From a virus, in IMG/VR virus record IMGVR_UViG_3300041411_000172, positions 1 through 54,279 of that record: a stretch of 54,279 nt of DNA; one strand, 5' to 3'. The notes beneath the pieces were generated by a model that ran no database searches, was not told the origin of the DNA, and was given only the letters and a program-made list of their open reading frames with translations. The position numbers and the translations under genes were made by a program. Below are positions 47,601 through 54,279 of this stretch, piece by piece. Positions within the stretch are counted from its first letter, which is position 1, and every line of letters starts with the position of its first letter.

Positions 47601-48208
47601 CCTTCGATGCGCGGATAGGTGAGAACTCAGCAAATCTGACCACGCTTGAGCAGGTAGTTGCCACAAACGAGTCAGCCACGGCGACGAAGATTAACCAGCT
47701 CACCGCCACCGTCGGCGACAACACGGCGGCGATACAAGAAACGGCCACGGCCTACGCGGATACAAGCGGAAAACTGTCGACAATGTGGTCCGTGAAGATG
47801 CAGCTAACGGCTGACGGAAAGTACGTGGCTGCTGGTATTGGGCTGGGCATCGAGAACACTGCGGCAGGTCTGCAAAGCCAATTTCTGGTGAGTGCTGACC
47901 GGTTTGCCATCGTGAATACCATAGCCGGCGGCGCCATCTCAGTGCCTTTTGCGGTGCAAGGCGGCCAAGTTTTTATCAACTCGGCTTTCATCCAGAACGG
48001 CAGCATCACGATGCTGAAGATCGGCCAGGCCTTGCAGTCGGACAACTACGTCGCTGGCTCGCAAGGCTGGCGCCTGGATAAAGCGGGGAACCTGGAGTTC
48101 AACGGACCGGCGCCGGGCGGCGGACGGCTGACCATGACCAACCGAGCGATCAAGGTCTATGACCAGAATGGCGTTAAGCGTGTCCAGCTTGGAGATCTAT
48201 CCGCATGA
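44642..48208 (+). CDS. central tail fibre/host specificity protein J
   Basis: A 1188-aa protein like lambda gpJ (1132 aa): N-terminal RSTNIAKLLIAVGEGEFEE and TNTQLSAVRVRF hub domains, the EDRFGLGKRIK block, fibronectin-type repeats around 620-780, and a C-terminal receptor-binding part (MTNRAIKVYDQNGVKRVQLGDL). It contacts the receptor and sets host range. GGAGGA precedes the ATG. Confidence 0.96.
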   Translation: MGAARKIDIHGAKGGDKKPKSPTEASDNLRSTNIAKLLIAVGEGEFEEAPTAANIFLDNTPINDASGNVNFPNVKWEWRSGSVDQTYIPGIPSVENETSLNIELRSDAPWVRSVTNTQLSAVRVRFAWPALQRQDDQGNIGGYRIEYAIDVATDGGAYQQVLTDAVDGKTTTRYERSKRVDLPEATTGWQIRVRRITPNQNSNKIADTMLIAGFTEVIDAKLRYPNTALLYIEFDAEQFTNIPAVTVKCKARKWQVPSNYDPISRTYAGTWDGSMKLAWTNNPAWITYGVCTEDRFGLGKRIKSFMVDKWELYRIAQYCDQLVPNGLGGTEPRFLCDMNLQGKADAWTLLRDISGIYRGMTYWAQGQLIMQADMPRAQDFDYVFTRANVIEGKFSYGSASAKTRYTRALVSYDNPANNYDTDVIPFSDLDLQRRYGDRPTELSAIGCTRASEAQRRGKWAILSNNLDRTVTFKTGMEGVIPLPGHIIPVADSLLAGREIGGRISAVAGRVVTLDRDTLAKAGDRLIINLPGGRAEGRTVQSVAGRAVTVTVAYSEAPRPQLQWALDADDLAIPLYRVLRTKRTTEGDFEISALQYEPSKFAHIDTGARLEDRPISVIPITVVPAPASVTVTSVSSVVQGLAVATMTISWPAVEGAVAYDIEWRKDSGNWIKVQRTGSTNVDVVGIYAGAYVARVRAVSAFDISSIWRNSVLTNLRGKEGLPPAVSFLTATPLLFGIYLKWGFPEGSSDTQRTEIWYGPTTDQEASTKLTDLAYPQSDFSLLGLAAGVTFYFWARLVDRIGNIGPWYPAGIGVQGQSSSEAGPILDMIAGQIGETELGQDILDEINKIPGLQDQIDALDGLSAYKPNEVYEPGEMVVGDGRIYQAKVQVPIETPPPNTAYWIDVGQSVETANGLAQQVATNTADITEIDGVVTAQATAFQALRASYRDDNGEGELADALKGWTSTAAIASESSVRASENEAMARRVTTFDARIGENSANLTTLEQVVATNESATATKINQLTATVGDNTAAIQETATAYADTSGKLSTMWSVKMQLTADGKYVAAGIGLGIENTAAGLQSQFLVSADRFAIVNTIAGGAISVPFAVQGGQVFINSAFIQNGSITMLKIGQALQSDNYVAGSQGWRLDKAGNLEFNGPAPGGGRLTMTNRAIKVYDQNGVKRVQLGDLSA

Positions 48209-48528
48209 GCTTTGGGCTAGAAATCCGGGACGAGAATGGCAATGTCACCCTCGATCCTTCTTCGTTCACGATGCGGGTTGTATACAGCGGGGTGGTCACC
48301 GGTTCGAACGCTGCGACCTATCAGACAATCTCGATTCCCGGTCTCACGCCTACCAACGGCACTGCGTTCGTGGTGCCTATTGGCAACTATAACGTCAACG
48401 TAGACATGCAGCTCGAAACGGAGGTCATTGCTAATGCTGTAAGGGTTTATAGCTATATACGGGGGCGGGAACAGTACAGCAACGTGACCAGCTCAACCAT
48501 GCGATTAATTGTAATAAGGTTCTCCTGA
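48205..48528 (+). CDS. tail tip-associated protein with GLEI N-terminus
   Basis: A 107-aa beta-rich protein starting MSFGLEIRDENGNVTLDPSSF. The same N-terminal pattern recurs in the next gene, so the two share a domain. It resembles small DUF6453-type tail proteins. It overlaps the J-like gene by 4 bp. Confidence 0.75.
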   Translation: MSFGLEIRDENGNVTLDPSSFTMRVVYSGVVTGSNAATYQTISIPGLTPTNGTAFVVPIGNYNVNVDMQLETEVIANAVRVYSYIRGREQYSNVTSSTMRLIVIRFS

Positions 48529-49202
48529 TGGCATACGGTTTGGAGTTCACAAACGACAGTAATGTTGTGACTGTTGATTCTGAGTTTACGCGACTCGTTG
48601 TTTTAGCAAAGGGTACGTATCAGCCAACTCAGGAGTCTGGATTGGGGTCTGTTACTTCATTTCCTAGAACCATTACAAGCCAGGAGCCGCCACTTGTGTT
48701 TGTGCGGCCCTCTGGCAGTAGCGGCATTGCAGGTTTGTGCTTGATGCGGGTCATTGGCTCGCCAGGTGCTTGGACGGGCTTCTATGTCAGGGCTTATGAC
48801 GTAAATACATTGCAGCCTAATGGATCTTATTTTGCTTGCGGTTTCGCGGCTACTGCGCTGGCTGACTTTGGGATGCGTCTCTGGGATGGCAGCTCAAAGC
48901 TACTGTTTGATTCTGGTACCCCATATGCTCGATTTACTCGCGCATTCCAAAACTGGACATACGTTAAGTCAGACACTACAGATCAAGGTGTGCCAAGAAA
49001 CTACTATCGAGTCGCCTTCACGTTTCCTGTCGGAGAGTACATGCTGATCAATAGTTTCAGTATGCCCATGCTGAATGATGGAATTCAGAGTCGATCAGTT
49101 AACTGTTGGTGGGATTTTTCAGGTGGAAACCTTTATGCCTTGACTGTAGGTCTTGGAAACCCATTTGCATTTTTCCTTCCAGCCGTATTCGCAAAACTTT
49201 AA
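48528..49202 (+). CDS. tail fibre-associated protein with duplicated GLE N-terminus
   Basis: A 224-aa beta-rich protein starting MAYGLEFTNDSNVVTVDSEF, related at its N-terminus to the preceding protein but with its own larger C-terminal part (GAWTGFYVRAYDV ... CWWDFSGGNLYAL). The gene is more AT-rich than its neighbours, as variable host-range genes often are. It shares a base with the previous stop. Confidence 0.72.
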   Translation: MAYGLEFTNDSNVVTVDSEFTRLVVLAKGTYQPTQESGLGSVTSFPRTITSQEPPLVFVRPSGSSGIAGLCLMRVIGSPGAWTGFYVRAYDVNTLQPNGSYFACGFAATALADFGMRLWDGSSKLLFDSGTPYARFTRAFQNWTYVKSDTTDQGVPRNYYRVAFTFPVGEYMLINSFSMPMLNDGIQSRSVNCWWDFSGGNLYALTVGLGNPFAFFLPAVFAKL

Positions 49203-49215
49203 AGGATAATTTTCT

Positions 49216-50193
49216 ATGCCCTGGTATAAAGCTGGGACGGTTTCCGTCGCCCTAAATTCCAATGCCGTGACCGGTTCGGGCACTGCGTTTATCGTTAACT
49301 GCCGGGTCGGTGATGCTTTCCGTGGGCCGGATGGCGGTTGGTACGAAATTATCAACGTAGCAAGTGACACCGCGCTCGCTATCGATCCTCCGTATCAAGG
49401 TGCATCCGAAGCGACTGGCGCCTACGCATTGGCGCCGATGCAGGGTTACGTCAAGGATTCTGCCGATCAATTGAGAGCGATCGTGAACACCTACGGCGCT
49501 AAGTTAGCGGCGCTTGGTACGACGGGCAACTATGACGTGCTGCCGGTAAGCAAAGGGGGAACCGGCGGAACAACGGAGATTGAAGTTCGGAACAGCCTGG
49601 GTCTTGGCGCTGTGGCTACTGAAGATGTAGTTCCGGTGGCGAAGGGCGGCACTGGCGGAACAACACAAGCCAGTGCTCGAGACGGCCTTGGGCTGGGTGC
49701 TGTAGCTACGGATAACGTTGTGCCGGTGGCAAGAGGCGGTACCGGTGTGACAACACTGGCAAACTTGCTTACGGCGTTGCAAGGCGCCGGGGCATACAGC
49801 CGAGCAAACGGCGTGGGCACTGTATCTCAGTCCGGCGGCGTACCTACAGGAGCTATCGCAGAACGCGGCAGTAACGCAAACGGAGAGTTCGTAAAACTCC
49901 TTGACGGCACGATGGCTGCTTGGGTAACGGGCAGAAGCCTGACATTCGGTAACGCATCAAACCTTAGTTATGCCTGGACTTTTCCAGCGTCTTTTTCCGA
50001 AGAGCCTACGGTGTTACCGCAATTGGATCTTACCAATTTCGCGACGAAGATATATTCGACGACCAAAGAAGTGTACAAGCGCAACGTCACAACTACTGTC
50101 GCCCTACTCGGGCTTGCGTCCGCAGCTCAATGGGTGTCAGGCGATCAATCGCTGGTCACCATCGGAGCGATAGCTGTAGGGAGGTGGTACTAA
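49216..50193 (+). CDS. side tail fibre with GGTG repeats
   Basis: A 325-aa tail fibre. The N-terminal part (MPWYKAGTVSVALNSNAVTGSGTAF) attaches to the tail; three repeats of a V-x-P-V-[SA]-[KR]-GGTG-x-TT unit (around 112-190) form a trimeric stalk; the C-terminal 100 residues are the receptor tip. AAGGA precedes the ATG. Confidence 0.88.
   Translation: MPWYKAGTVSVALNSNAVTGSGTAFIVNCRVGDAFRGPDGGWYEIINVASDTALAIDPPYQGASEATGAYALAPMQGYVKDSADQLRAIVNTYGAKLAALGTTGNYDVLPVSKGGTGGTTEIEVRNSLGLGAVATEDVVPVAKGGTGGTTQASARDGLGLGAVATDNVVPVARGGTGVTTLANLLTALQGAGAYSRANGVGTVSQSGGVPTGAIAERGSNANGEFVKLLDGTMAAWVTGRSLTFGNASNLSYAWTFPASFSEEPTVLPQLDLTNFATKIYSTTKEVYKRNVTTTVALLGLASAAQWVSGDQSLVTIGAIAVGRWY
49540..49760 (+). 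repeat. in-frame GGTG stalk repeat
   Basis: Three imperfect copies of a unit of about 100 bp encode GGTGxTT plus LGLGAVAT. Such in-gene repeats are typical of collagen-like or trimeric fibre stalks and can change length by recombination. Confidence 0.7.
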
Positions 50194-50913
50194 ATGAAGA
50201 TCCTACTTAGTCCTGTACGATGCGACGACACCATAGAAGTGACAAAGAGCGGAAATATCCTAACCATCAATGGAGAAGTATTCGATTTTTCACCGATCGG
50301 CGATGGAGACACCTTGCCCTTGGGCGCCATCAAATCAGTTTGGTTCGTTGGCCCGGTAGATAGGTTGAATGGTGAGCTTGTTATGACCCTGTTATCTCCT
50401 ATTCCACGGGATTACAGCCAAGAACAAGCGTTTCCTTCCCCGTTGACGAACGTTGCTGACGGCCTGGTCGTCTTCCCGGCCTCAGCCATGCGCGAAGGCG
50501 AATCTTATATCCCTCCGGCCCTCGATACCTCCATTCCTTTGTTGGGCGGTGTTATTGATTGGTCAAAGCTAATTACAAAGGAAATGAAGGATGCAGAAGC
50601 GGACGCCGAAAAGTTGTCGGCGGCGAAATTGGAGTTGTCAGCTAGAAACAGAAAAGCCGGCGTGCAGATCGCCCGCATCCAGGACCGAATCGATACGATC
50701 GGTTTCGGCATCGAGATCGGCGAAGCCACGCCAGAAGAAGAGGCGGAGCAGGCCGCGCTTCTGCTCAACCTGAAGGCCTGGAAAACCTACAAGTACGCCC
50801 TGGGCAAGGTCACGGTCCAACCGACGTGGTACCAGGCGCCGGTGTGGCCGGTAGAGCCGCCGATCCCTGAAATTATCGCCGCGCCGATGCTTGCGACCGC
50901 CGAAACCATCTGA
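50194..50913 (+). CDS. tail fibre assembly chaperone
   Basis: A 239-aa protein directly after the fibre gene. The C-terminal half is helical (EMKDAEADAEKLSAAKLEL ... EEEAEQAALLLNLKAWKTYKYALGKV) and ends in TWYQAPVWPVEPP, the usual end of phage tail fibre assembly (Tfa-type) proteins. It would help trimerise the fibre tip. The ribosome site GGAGG lies at the end of the fibre gene. Confidence 0.83.
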   Translation: MKILLSPVRCDDTIEVTKSGNILTINGEVFDFSPIGDGDTLPLGAIKSVWFVGPVDRLNGELVMTLLSPIPRDYSQEQAFPSPLTNVADGLVVFPASAMREGESYIPPALDTSIPLLGGVIDWSKLITKEMKDAEADAEKLSAAKLELSARNRKAGVQIARIQDRIDTIGFGIEIGEATPEEEAEQAALLLNLKAWKTYKYALGKVTVQPTWYQAPVWPVEPPIPEIIAAPMLATAETI

Positions 50914-50932
50914 ACCAAGCCGCACACCGCAA

Positions 50933-50960
50933 CCCGCCATTGAGCGGGATTTTTTTTGCC
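50933..50960 (+). terminator. intrinsic terminator before the endolysin gene
   Basis: CCCGCC-ATTGA-GCGGG hairpin followed by eight T. The 28-bp sequence is identical, in inverted orientation, to the terminator at 16885-16912. Confidence 0.88.
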
Positions 50961-50972
50961 TGGAGAAAAGTT

Positions 50973-51398
50973 ATGACCGCAACCGAAAAGGACCGGGACA
51001 TCCTCGCGCGCACGCTGTGGGGAGAAAGTAGGGGTGAAGGCTTGGCCGGCCAGATCGCAGTGGCCTGGACCATTCGCAACCGCGTCAACGACGGAAAGGA
51101 CCGGTCCTGGTGGGGCGAAGGCTACGCCGGCGTCTGCCTGAAGCCGTGGCAGTTCAGCTGCTGGAACAAGAACGACCCGAACTATCCCTATCTGAGTGGC
51201 GCCAAGCTGATCCCGCCGAAGCAGTTCGCCCAGGCGCAGCGGGCGGCGGACCTGGTGATCTCCGGCCAGGAGCCCGACATTACCAATGGCGCGACCCACT
51301 ACTACGCCACCACCATGCCGAAGCCACCGGCCTGGGCCAAGGGCGCAACCCAGACCTTTCGCCTGGGCAACCACATCTTCTTCAAGGACGTACCATGA
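50973..51398 (+). CDS. endolysin, SleB-type cell wall hydrolase
   Basis: A 141-aa protein with the SleB/hydrolase_2 fold: LARTLWGESRGEGLAGQIAVAWTIRNR (catalytic Glu in the GE segment), VCLKPWQFSCWN, ADLVISGQEPDITNGATHYY. It cleaves peptidoglycan for lysis. No signal peptide, so export depends on the holin encoded upstream at 26269. Confidence 0.92.
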   Translation: MTATEKDRDILARTLWGESRGEGLAGQIAVAWTIRNRVNDGKDRSWWGEGYAGVCLKPWQFSCWNKNDPNYPYLSGAKLIPPKQFAQAQRAADLVISGQEPDITNGATHYYATTMPKPPAWAKGATQTFRLGNHIFFKDVP

Positions 51399-51907
51399 GT
51401 GCCGCCACGCTGAAGCTGATGATCGCCGGCGTTGCGGTGGCGCTGATCCTGGCTATGAGCGCGACATGGAAGATTCAGGACTGGCGCTACGGGATGAAAC
51501 TGGCGGAGCAGGCCGGCCTGCATCAATCCGACTTGGACAAGATCAGCAGTGCGGCCGCAGCCCAGGTTCAGGCAGAGCAGGGGAAGCGCCAAGCATTAGA
51601 ACAGCGGCTGACCGCCAGTGACCAAACCCACCACCGAGAACTCACCGATGCCCAACGTAACCAGGGTCGCCTGCGTGATCGCCTTGCCACTACTGATTTG
51701 CGGCTGTCAGTCCTCCTCAAGGATTCAGCCAGTGGCTGCGCAGTGCCTGCCGCCGCCGGCGCCGTCGGCGTGGTTCATGGAGCCCGTCGAGCCCAACTTG
51801 ACCCAGCGCATGCTCAAAGAATTATCGGGATCACCGACGACGGCGACCGGGGACTGATCGCGCTGAGAGCGTGCCAGGCGTATGTCAGGGAATTGAATCA
51901 GCGATAG
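51395..51907 (+). CDS. Rz: i-spanin Rz
   Basis: A 170-aa inner-membrane spanin. One N-terminal membrane helix (MIAGVAVALILAMSATW) precedes a long periplasmic coiled coil (AAAQVQAEQGKRQALEQRL ... DAQRNQGRLRDRL). It pairs with Rz1 to fuse inner and outer membranes at lysis. It overlaps the endolysin gene by 4 bp. Confidence 0.9.
   Translation: MSAATLKLMIAGVAVALILAMSATWKIQDWRYGMKLAEQAGLHQSDLDKISSAAAAQVQAEQGKRQALEQRLTASDQTHHRELTDAQRNQGRLRDRLATTDLRLSVLLKDSASGCAVPAAAGAVGVVHGARRAQLDPAHAQRIIGITDDGDRGLIALRACQAYVRELNQR
51648..51857 (+). CDS. Rz1: o-spanin Rz1 lipoprotein, nested in Rz
   Basis: A 69-aa protein in the +1 frame fully inside Rz. It has a signal peptide MPNVTRVACVIALPLLICGC with a lipobox Cys and a Pro-rich mature part (CLPPPAPSAWFMEPVEP), as Rz1 proteins do. 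The ATG at 51648 is preferred; an in-frame GTG 30 bases upstream is possible. Confidence 0.87.
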   Translation: MPNVTRVACVIALPLLICGCQSSSRIQPVAAQCLPPPAPSAWFMEPVEPNLTQRMLKELSGSPTTATGD

Positions 51908-52577
51908 GGCGGATCAGCTCGGGCCCTTGGTTCCGCACGTTTCCGATAGCCCGGTCAACCTTGAACCACTCGAAGGCCTCGGCCGGCTCGCCCTGCTGCA
52001 GAACGATCTGCTCGGCGCGCTCCTTGGGTGTGCTTGGGTCGAGCCATTCCCGGGCAAGGTCTGCATCCAGTACAACCGGTCGGCGGTCATGGATATCGAC
52101 CATGCCGCCCTGGCTGTCGGCGGTGATGATCACGAAGCCGTCGTGCTCACCTGGATCACGGTCACCGGTAGGGAACTGGCCGATGGCGGCGCAGAAGATC
52201 GGGGCCAGGTCACGCCGGCGGATCAGGTAGGGCTGCTTCTTCGGCCCACCCTCATCTACCCACTCGAACCAGTTATTGATCGGCGTGATAGCGCGGTTCG
52301 GCCAGATCGCCCGGTAGAACGGGCCGTGGGCGACTTTCTCGACCCGGGCATTGATTGGTGCGGCACGGTCCTTGGCCCAGTGCGGTCGCCAACCCCAGCG
52401 CACTAGGTCGGCATGCAGTATGTCGCCTTCCTGGTGGATGAGGGCGAGCTGCTGCGACGGCGCGCCGTTGTACTTCTCCAGCGGCAGGTCGCCGGCGGAA
52501 TTGACCAGGGCATTCGGCATGCTCAGCGCCGCCACGAAGTCGTGAATACCCGTGTACTGGGAGAGTCGTCCGCACAT
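51885..52577 (-). CDS. SRAP/YedK (HMCES-like) abasic-site shield protein
   Basis: A 230-aa member of the SOS-response-associated peptidase family. ATG-TGC at 52577 gives Met-Cys2, the residue that cross-links abasic sites after Met removal. The other active-site parts are visible: Asn in PINARVEK, Glu in NNWFEWV and His in EHDGFVIIT. GGAGG precedes this start by 7 bases, better than an ATG 6 bases upstream. It may protect phage replication forks or DNA with altered bases. It ends 23 bp inside the Rz gene from the other strand. Confidence 0.93.
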   Translation of the reverse strand: MCGRLSQYTGIHDFVAALSMPNALVNSAGDLPLEKYNGAPSQQLALIHQEGDILHADLVRWGWRPHWAKDRAAPINARVEKVAHGPFYRAIWPNRAITPINNWFEWVDEGGPKKQPYLIRRRDLAPIFCAAIGQFPTGDRDPGEHDGFVIITADSQGGMVDIHDRRPVVLDADLAREWLDPSTPKERAEQIVLQQGEPAEAFEWFKVDRAIGNVRNQGPELIRPIADSIP

Positions 52578-52579
52578 GT

Positions 52580-53320
52580 TCATTCCTCCGGCTTTAGAGT
52601 GTAGCTGGGCGGTTCAGGCTTCGGTGCGAAACCGAGTCCACCGCAAGCCGCACAGTCGTCGCGCTTACCAAAGTGGTCCTGGCATGCCGAGCACGGAAGG
52701 AACTTTGCCATCTCAAAAAACGGCCTGACCTTTTCCATAATTGAAAAGTGCTTGTTCTCCGTAGCGACCTGCACCACGTCCAGCATCCAGCGGTACACGT
52801 CCGGATCCTCTGTGACCGGGTACACCACGCCCTCGACCATCCGTTCTGTCGCAACCAGATCGAATTGCCGACCGTCATCCAGCGTAAGGGTCAGCCCATC
52901 GATGCGACCGGTGGTATTGGCGTAGCTGAACTTCAGCATTAAGCCCGTTCCATCCCGGCATACCTTGCCGTCATAGGGTTGAAGTTTGTTCCCCAGATTG
53001 TTGTCGAGCATCAAAATTGAATGAAAGATTTTCCCAAACCTAGGGCCGCCGCCTTTCGGCACCACGTCATAGCCGTAGGACGGACGGTAGAGGATAGGAC
53101 ATGCCTGCAACTCCTCCACGGCCAGCCAATATGCAGCGTTCGCCATTTCATCCATGTCGAACTGGTCCAGGGGGTTGATCAGGCCTTCTTCCGTCAGTCG
53201 GGCTGATATCTCATGGAGCGTGGACCTGTGTCTCTCAGGAGACTGCATCCGAAAATCGTGGTCATCAAGGGTATCTCGCCAATGCTTGAGCCTTAGCGCT
53301 TTCGCCTGTTCGAAGTTCAT
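52580..53320 (-). CDS. hypothetical protein with C-terminal zinc finger, upstream of SRAP
   Basis: A 246-aa protein of unknown function. It has helical N-terminal half (MNFEQAKALRLKHWRDTL), a beta-rich middle (GLMLKFSYANTTGRIDGLTLTL) and a CxxC...CxxC zinc finger near the end (CSACQDHFGKRDDCAACGG). It ends just before the SRAP start, so the two form an operon at the right end of the prophage. The start at 53320 has no clear ribosome site. Confidence 0.72.
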   Translation of the reverse strand: MNFEQAKALRLKHWRDTLDDHDFRMQSPERHRSTLHEISARLTEEGLINPLDQFDMDEMANAAYWLAVEELQACPILYRPSYGYDVVPKGGGPRFGKIFHSILMLDNNLGNKLQPYDGKVCRDGTGLMLKFSYANTTGRIDGLTLTLDDGRQFDLVATERMVEGVVYPVTEDPDVYRWMLDVVQVATENKHFSIMEKVRPFFEMAKFLPCSACQDHFGKRDDCAACGGLGFAPKPEPPSYTLKPEE

Positions 53321-53410
53321 GGTTGGGGTTCGCTTGCTGAATACTGTTTGGATATACAGTAATCGAGGGGCGATGATTCGGGCGAGGACTGGGCGACGAG
53401 CTGCGGTCTT

Positions 53411-53620
53411 TCAGTCAGATGACATCATTACTGCCAGGCTCATTTTGATGAATTCGTCGTTTAGGTCCAGGGTCGCCAAGGCTCCGCGCACATTGGCGGC
53501 CACCTGATTCGATCCCTGCTTATCCACCCAATTGGTCAGCTCCATGATGGCTGCTTCCAGGGCACGATGGTTTTCGTTGATCTTCGAAAGCAATGATGGG
53601 AGCAGGTCGAGATTGTGCAT
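53411..53620 (-). CDS. small helical right-end protein
   Basis: A 69-aa helical protein (MHNLDLLPSLLSKINENHRAL ... NDEFIKMSLAVMMSSD) with AGGAG 7 bases before the ATG. It lies near attR, a usual place for lysogeny-expressed genes. Function unknown. Confidence 0.65.
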   Translation of the reverse strand: MHNLDLLPSLLSKINENHRALEAAIMELTNWVDKQGSNQVAANVRGALATLDLNDEFIKMSLAVMMSSD

Positions 53621-53707
53621 TGGCGACTCCTACTTCGGAGAAATAAGCGTAGCAGTTCGGGGAGTGTGTTCGGTCGGCAGAACGCCGGGGGGAGGATGTG
53701 ACGGGAA

Positions 53708-53738
53708 TGTGTCGCACATCGTGGTACAGTGTGACACG
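53708..53738. repeat. everted variant of the dispersed element near attR
   Basis: TGTGTCGC followed by GTGACACG after 15 bp: the arms are in the opposite order to the four main copies, giving an inverted repeat of TGTGTCGCAC with one mismatch. It may be an unrelated chance palindrome or an integrase/excision accessory site. Confidence 0.45.
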
Positions 53739-53817
53739 AAGCGCAAAAACTGAACGGTTGTGACGATTGCGGGCGCCGTAACCTATTGATATTGCAAGTC
53801 TTTACCTAAAGGCGCAT

Positions 53818-53872
53818 GATTTAGGTTCCAGCGCCGCAAGGTGTGAGAGTTCGAGTCTCTCCGTCCGCACCA
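53818..53872. other. attR core, 55-bp direct repeat
   Basis: Identical to bases 25-79. It is a 3' fragment of tRNA-Leu lacking the D-arm and 5' acceptor strand, so it is not a working tRNA gene. Confidence 0.96.
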
Positions 53873-54279
53873 TACAAGTCGCTATTTAAATAGCAGAGAA
53901 CGGCGCAGTACCTGAAGAGGGCTGCGCCGTTTTTGTATTCATGATTTTTTTGTCGCCAACCCTGGTTCAGGGTTGTGCGGGGTGCCCGGGTCGTCACGAT
54001 TGTGTTTCCTGATGATGCGCGGCATGCCCGTTGGTCTCCTCGCGAGACCGGATGCCGGGCGCGCGGGTTTGCTGCTCCTATATATAGAAGCATTGACCCA
54101 GAGCCTTGCAGCGACCGACTGTATTTGCAATCCGGGCGAGGCATGACCGTATGTCCGCTCCTAAATTCGGCGCCTGTTTCCAGCCCTTTTTCAGTAGGGT
54201 GACTTCTTGAGTTTGACCTACTAGAATGCATGCCCTTGATTCTGGGGTCGGAAACGCCCGGCCAACGTCTGTGCAACGA
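53873..54279. other. host flank after attR, no gene called
   Basis: This is bacterial sequence that originally followed the tRNA-Leu gene. It holds the tRNA operon terminator at 53900-53934; the remaining 340 bp have no convincing coding frame in the window. Confidence 0.6.
53900..53934 (+). terminator. host tRNA operon terminator
   Basis: Nine-base arms ACGGCGCAG / CTGCGCCGT followed by a T-run, 28 bp after the tRNA end. In the unintegrated chromosome it would terminate the tRNA-Leu transcript, which now runs into the end of the integrase gene. Confidence 0.85.

Larger units (their letters stand above)
25..53872. mobile_element. complete lambda-like temperate siphovirus prophage
   Basis: The element is bounded by a 55-bp direct repeat derived from the tRNA-Leu gene, with the integrase directly inside the left copy. 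It holds a full set of immunity, replication, lysis, packaging, head and tail genes in lambda order. No transposase or obvious large deletion is seen and the main structural frames are open, so the prophage is probably functional. Tail gene order (tube, G/GT, tape measure, M, L, K, I, J) predicts a long flexible non-contractile tail. Confidence 0.97.

Noticed and set aside
53821-54276. Leftward 151-codon frame across attR into the host flank
   Set aside because: Its C-terminal part (GADGETRTLTPCGAGT) is the well-known false translation of a tRNA-Leu 3' end; no ribosome site or domain.
1-54279. CRISPR array, insertion sequence or rRNA
   Set aside because: No regularly spaced repeats with spacers, no transposase-like protein and no rRNA-like sequence were seen.

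Overview
This window is essentially one complete, temperate, lambda-like siphovirus prophage (about 53.8 kb between att sites) inserted in a tRNA-Leu(UAG) gene of a high-GC gammaproteobacterium. Pseudomonas, probably the fluorescens/putida side of the genus, is the best guess from codon usage and from the look of the accessory genes; the host sequence itself is only the tRNA at the left edge and about 400 bp at the right edge. A 55-bp direct repeat (25-79 and 53818-53872) marks attL and attR. The insertion leaves the tRNA intact on the left and a promoterless 3' tRNA fragment on the right.

Layout, left to right. (1) 89-16478, leftward early operon: integrase, excisionase-like protein, then a long chain of small genes often joined by 4-bp ATGA/GTGA overlaps. 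It includes an ASCH-domain protein, a candidate 7-deazaguanine DNA transglycosylase (DpdA-like), an orphan C5-cytosine methyltransferase with a seven-fold repeat in its recognition region, and an exonuclease/Bet recombination pair. Three rightward genes sit against this operon (5034, 8785, 10260); the middle one is an AT-rich membrane protein resembling putative AbiC-type abortive-infection proteins. (2) 16800-19500, immunity region: pL with two operators, then in leftward order from OR a CI-type S24 repressor followed by a nucleotidyltransferase-like gene plus a 323-aa partner in the position that lambda uses for rexAB, and pR/pRM with three operator-like sites. (3) 19524-25155, rightward early operon: Cro-like protein, two small genes, a Rha/antirepressor-like protein, replication proteins with 7-bp iterons inside the O-like gene, NinB, NinG and a gene in the position of lambda Q. 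(4) 25160-25400, a probable pR'-terminator leader. (5) 25553-51907, late genes: Com-like zinc finger, two holin-like proteins, metallopeptidase, terminase, portal, scaffold, capsid, connectors, tail tube, G/GT frameshift pair, tape measure, M-L-K-I-J, tail fibre and chaperone, endolysin and Rz/Rz1. (6) 51885-53620, leftward right-end genes including an SRAP (YedK/HMCES-like) protein.

How it works together: the repressor should shut pL and pR through a shared 17-bp operator (TTGTTAANNTTTCTAAA). In the lysogen the CI transcript would also express the nucleotidyltransferase pair. On induction pL gives excision, recombination, host take-over and anti-restriction functions; pR gives replication and the late regulator, which would let polymerase read through the terminators that punctuate the late region. 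Morons sit in several places: a three-gene block with terminators between tail genes K and I (helical protein, RelE/ParE-like toxin, lipoprotein), and the membrane protein in the left operon.

The least explained features are: the rex-position nucleotidyltransferase pair; four dispersed copies of a GCGACAC/GTGTCGC inverted element at module borders; the AbiC-like moron; the DpdA-like protein; and several tiny overlapping genes that gene finders would miss.
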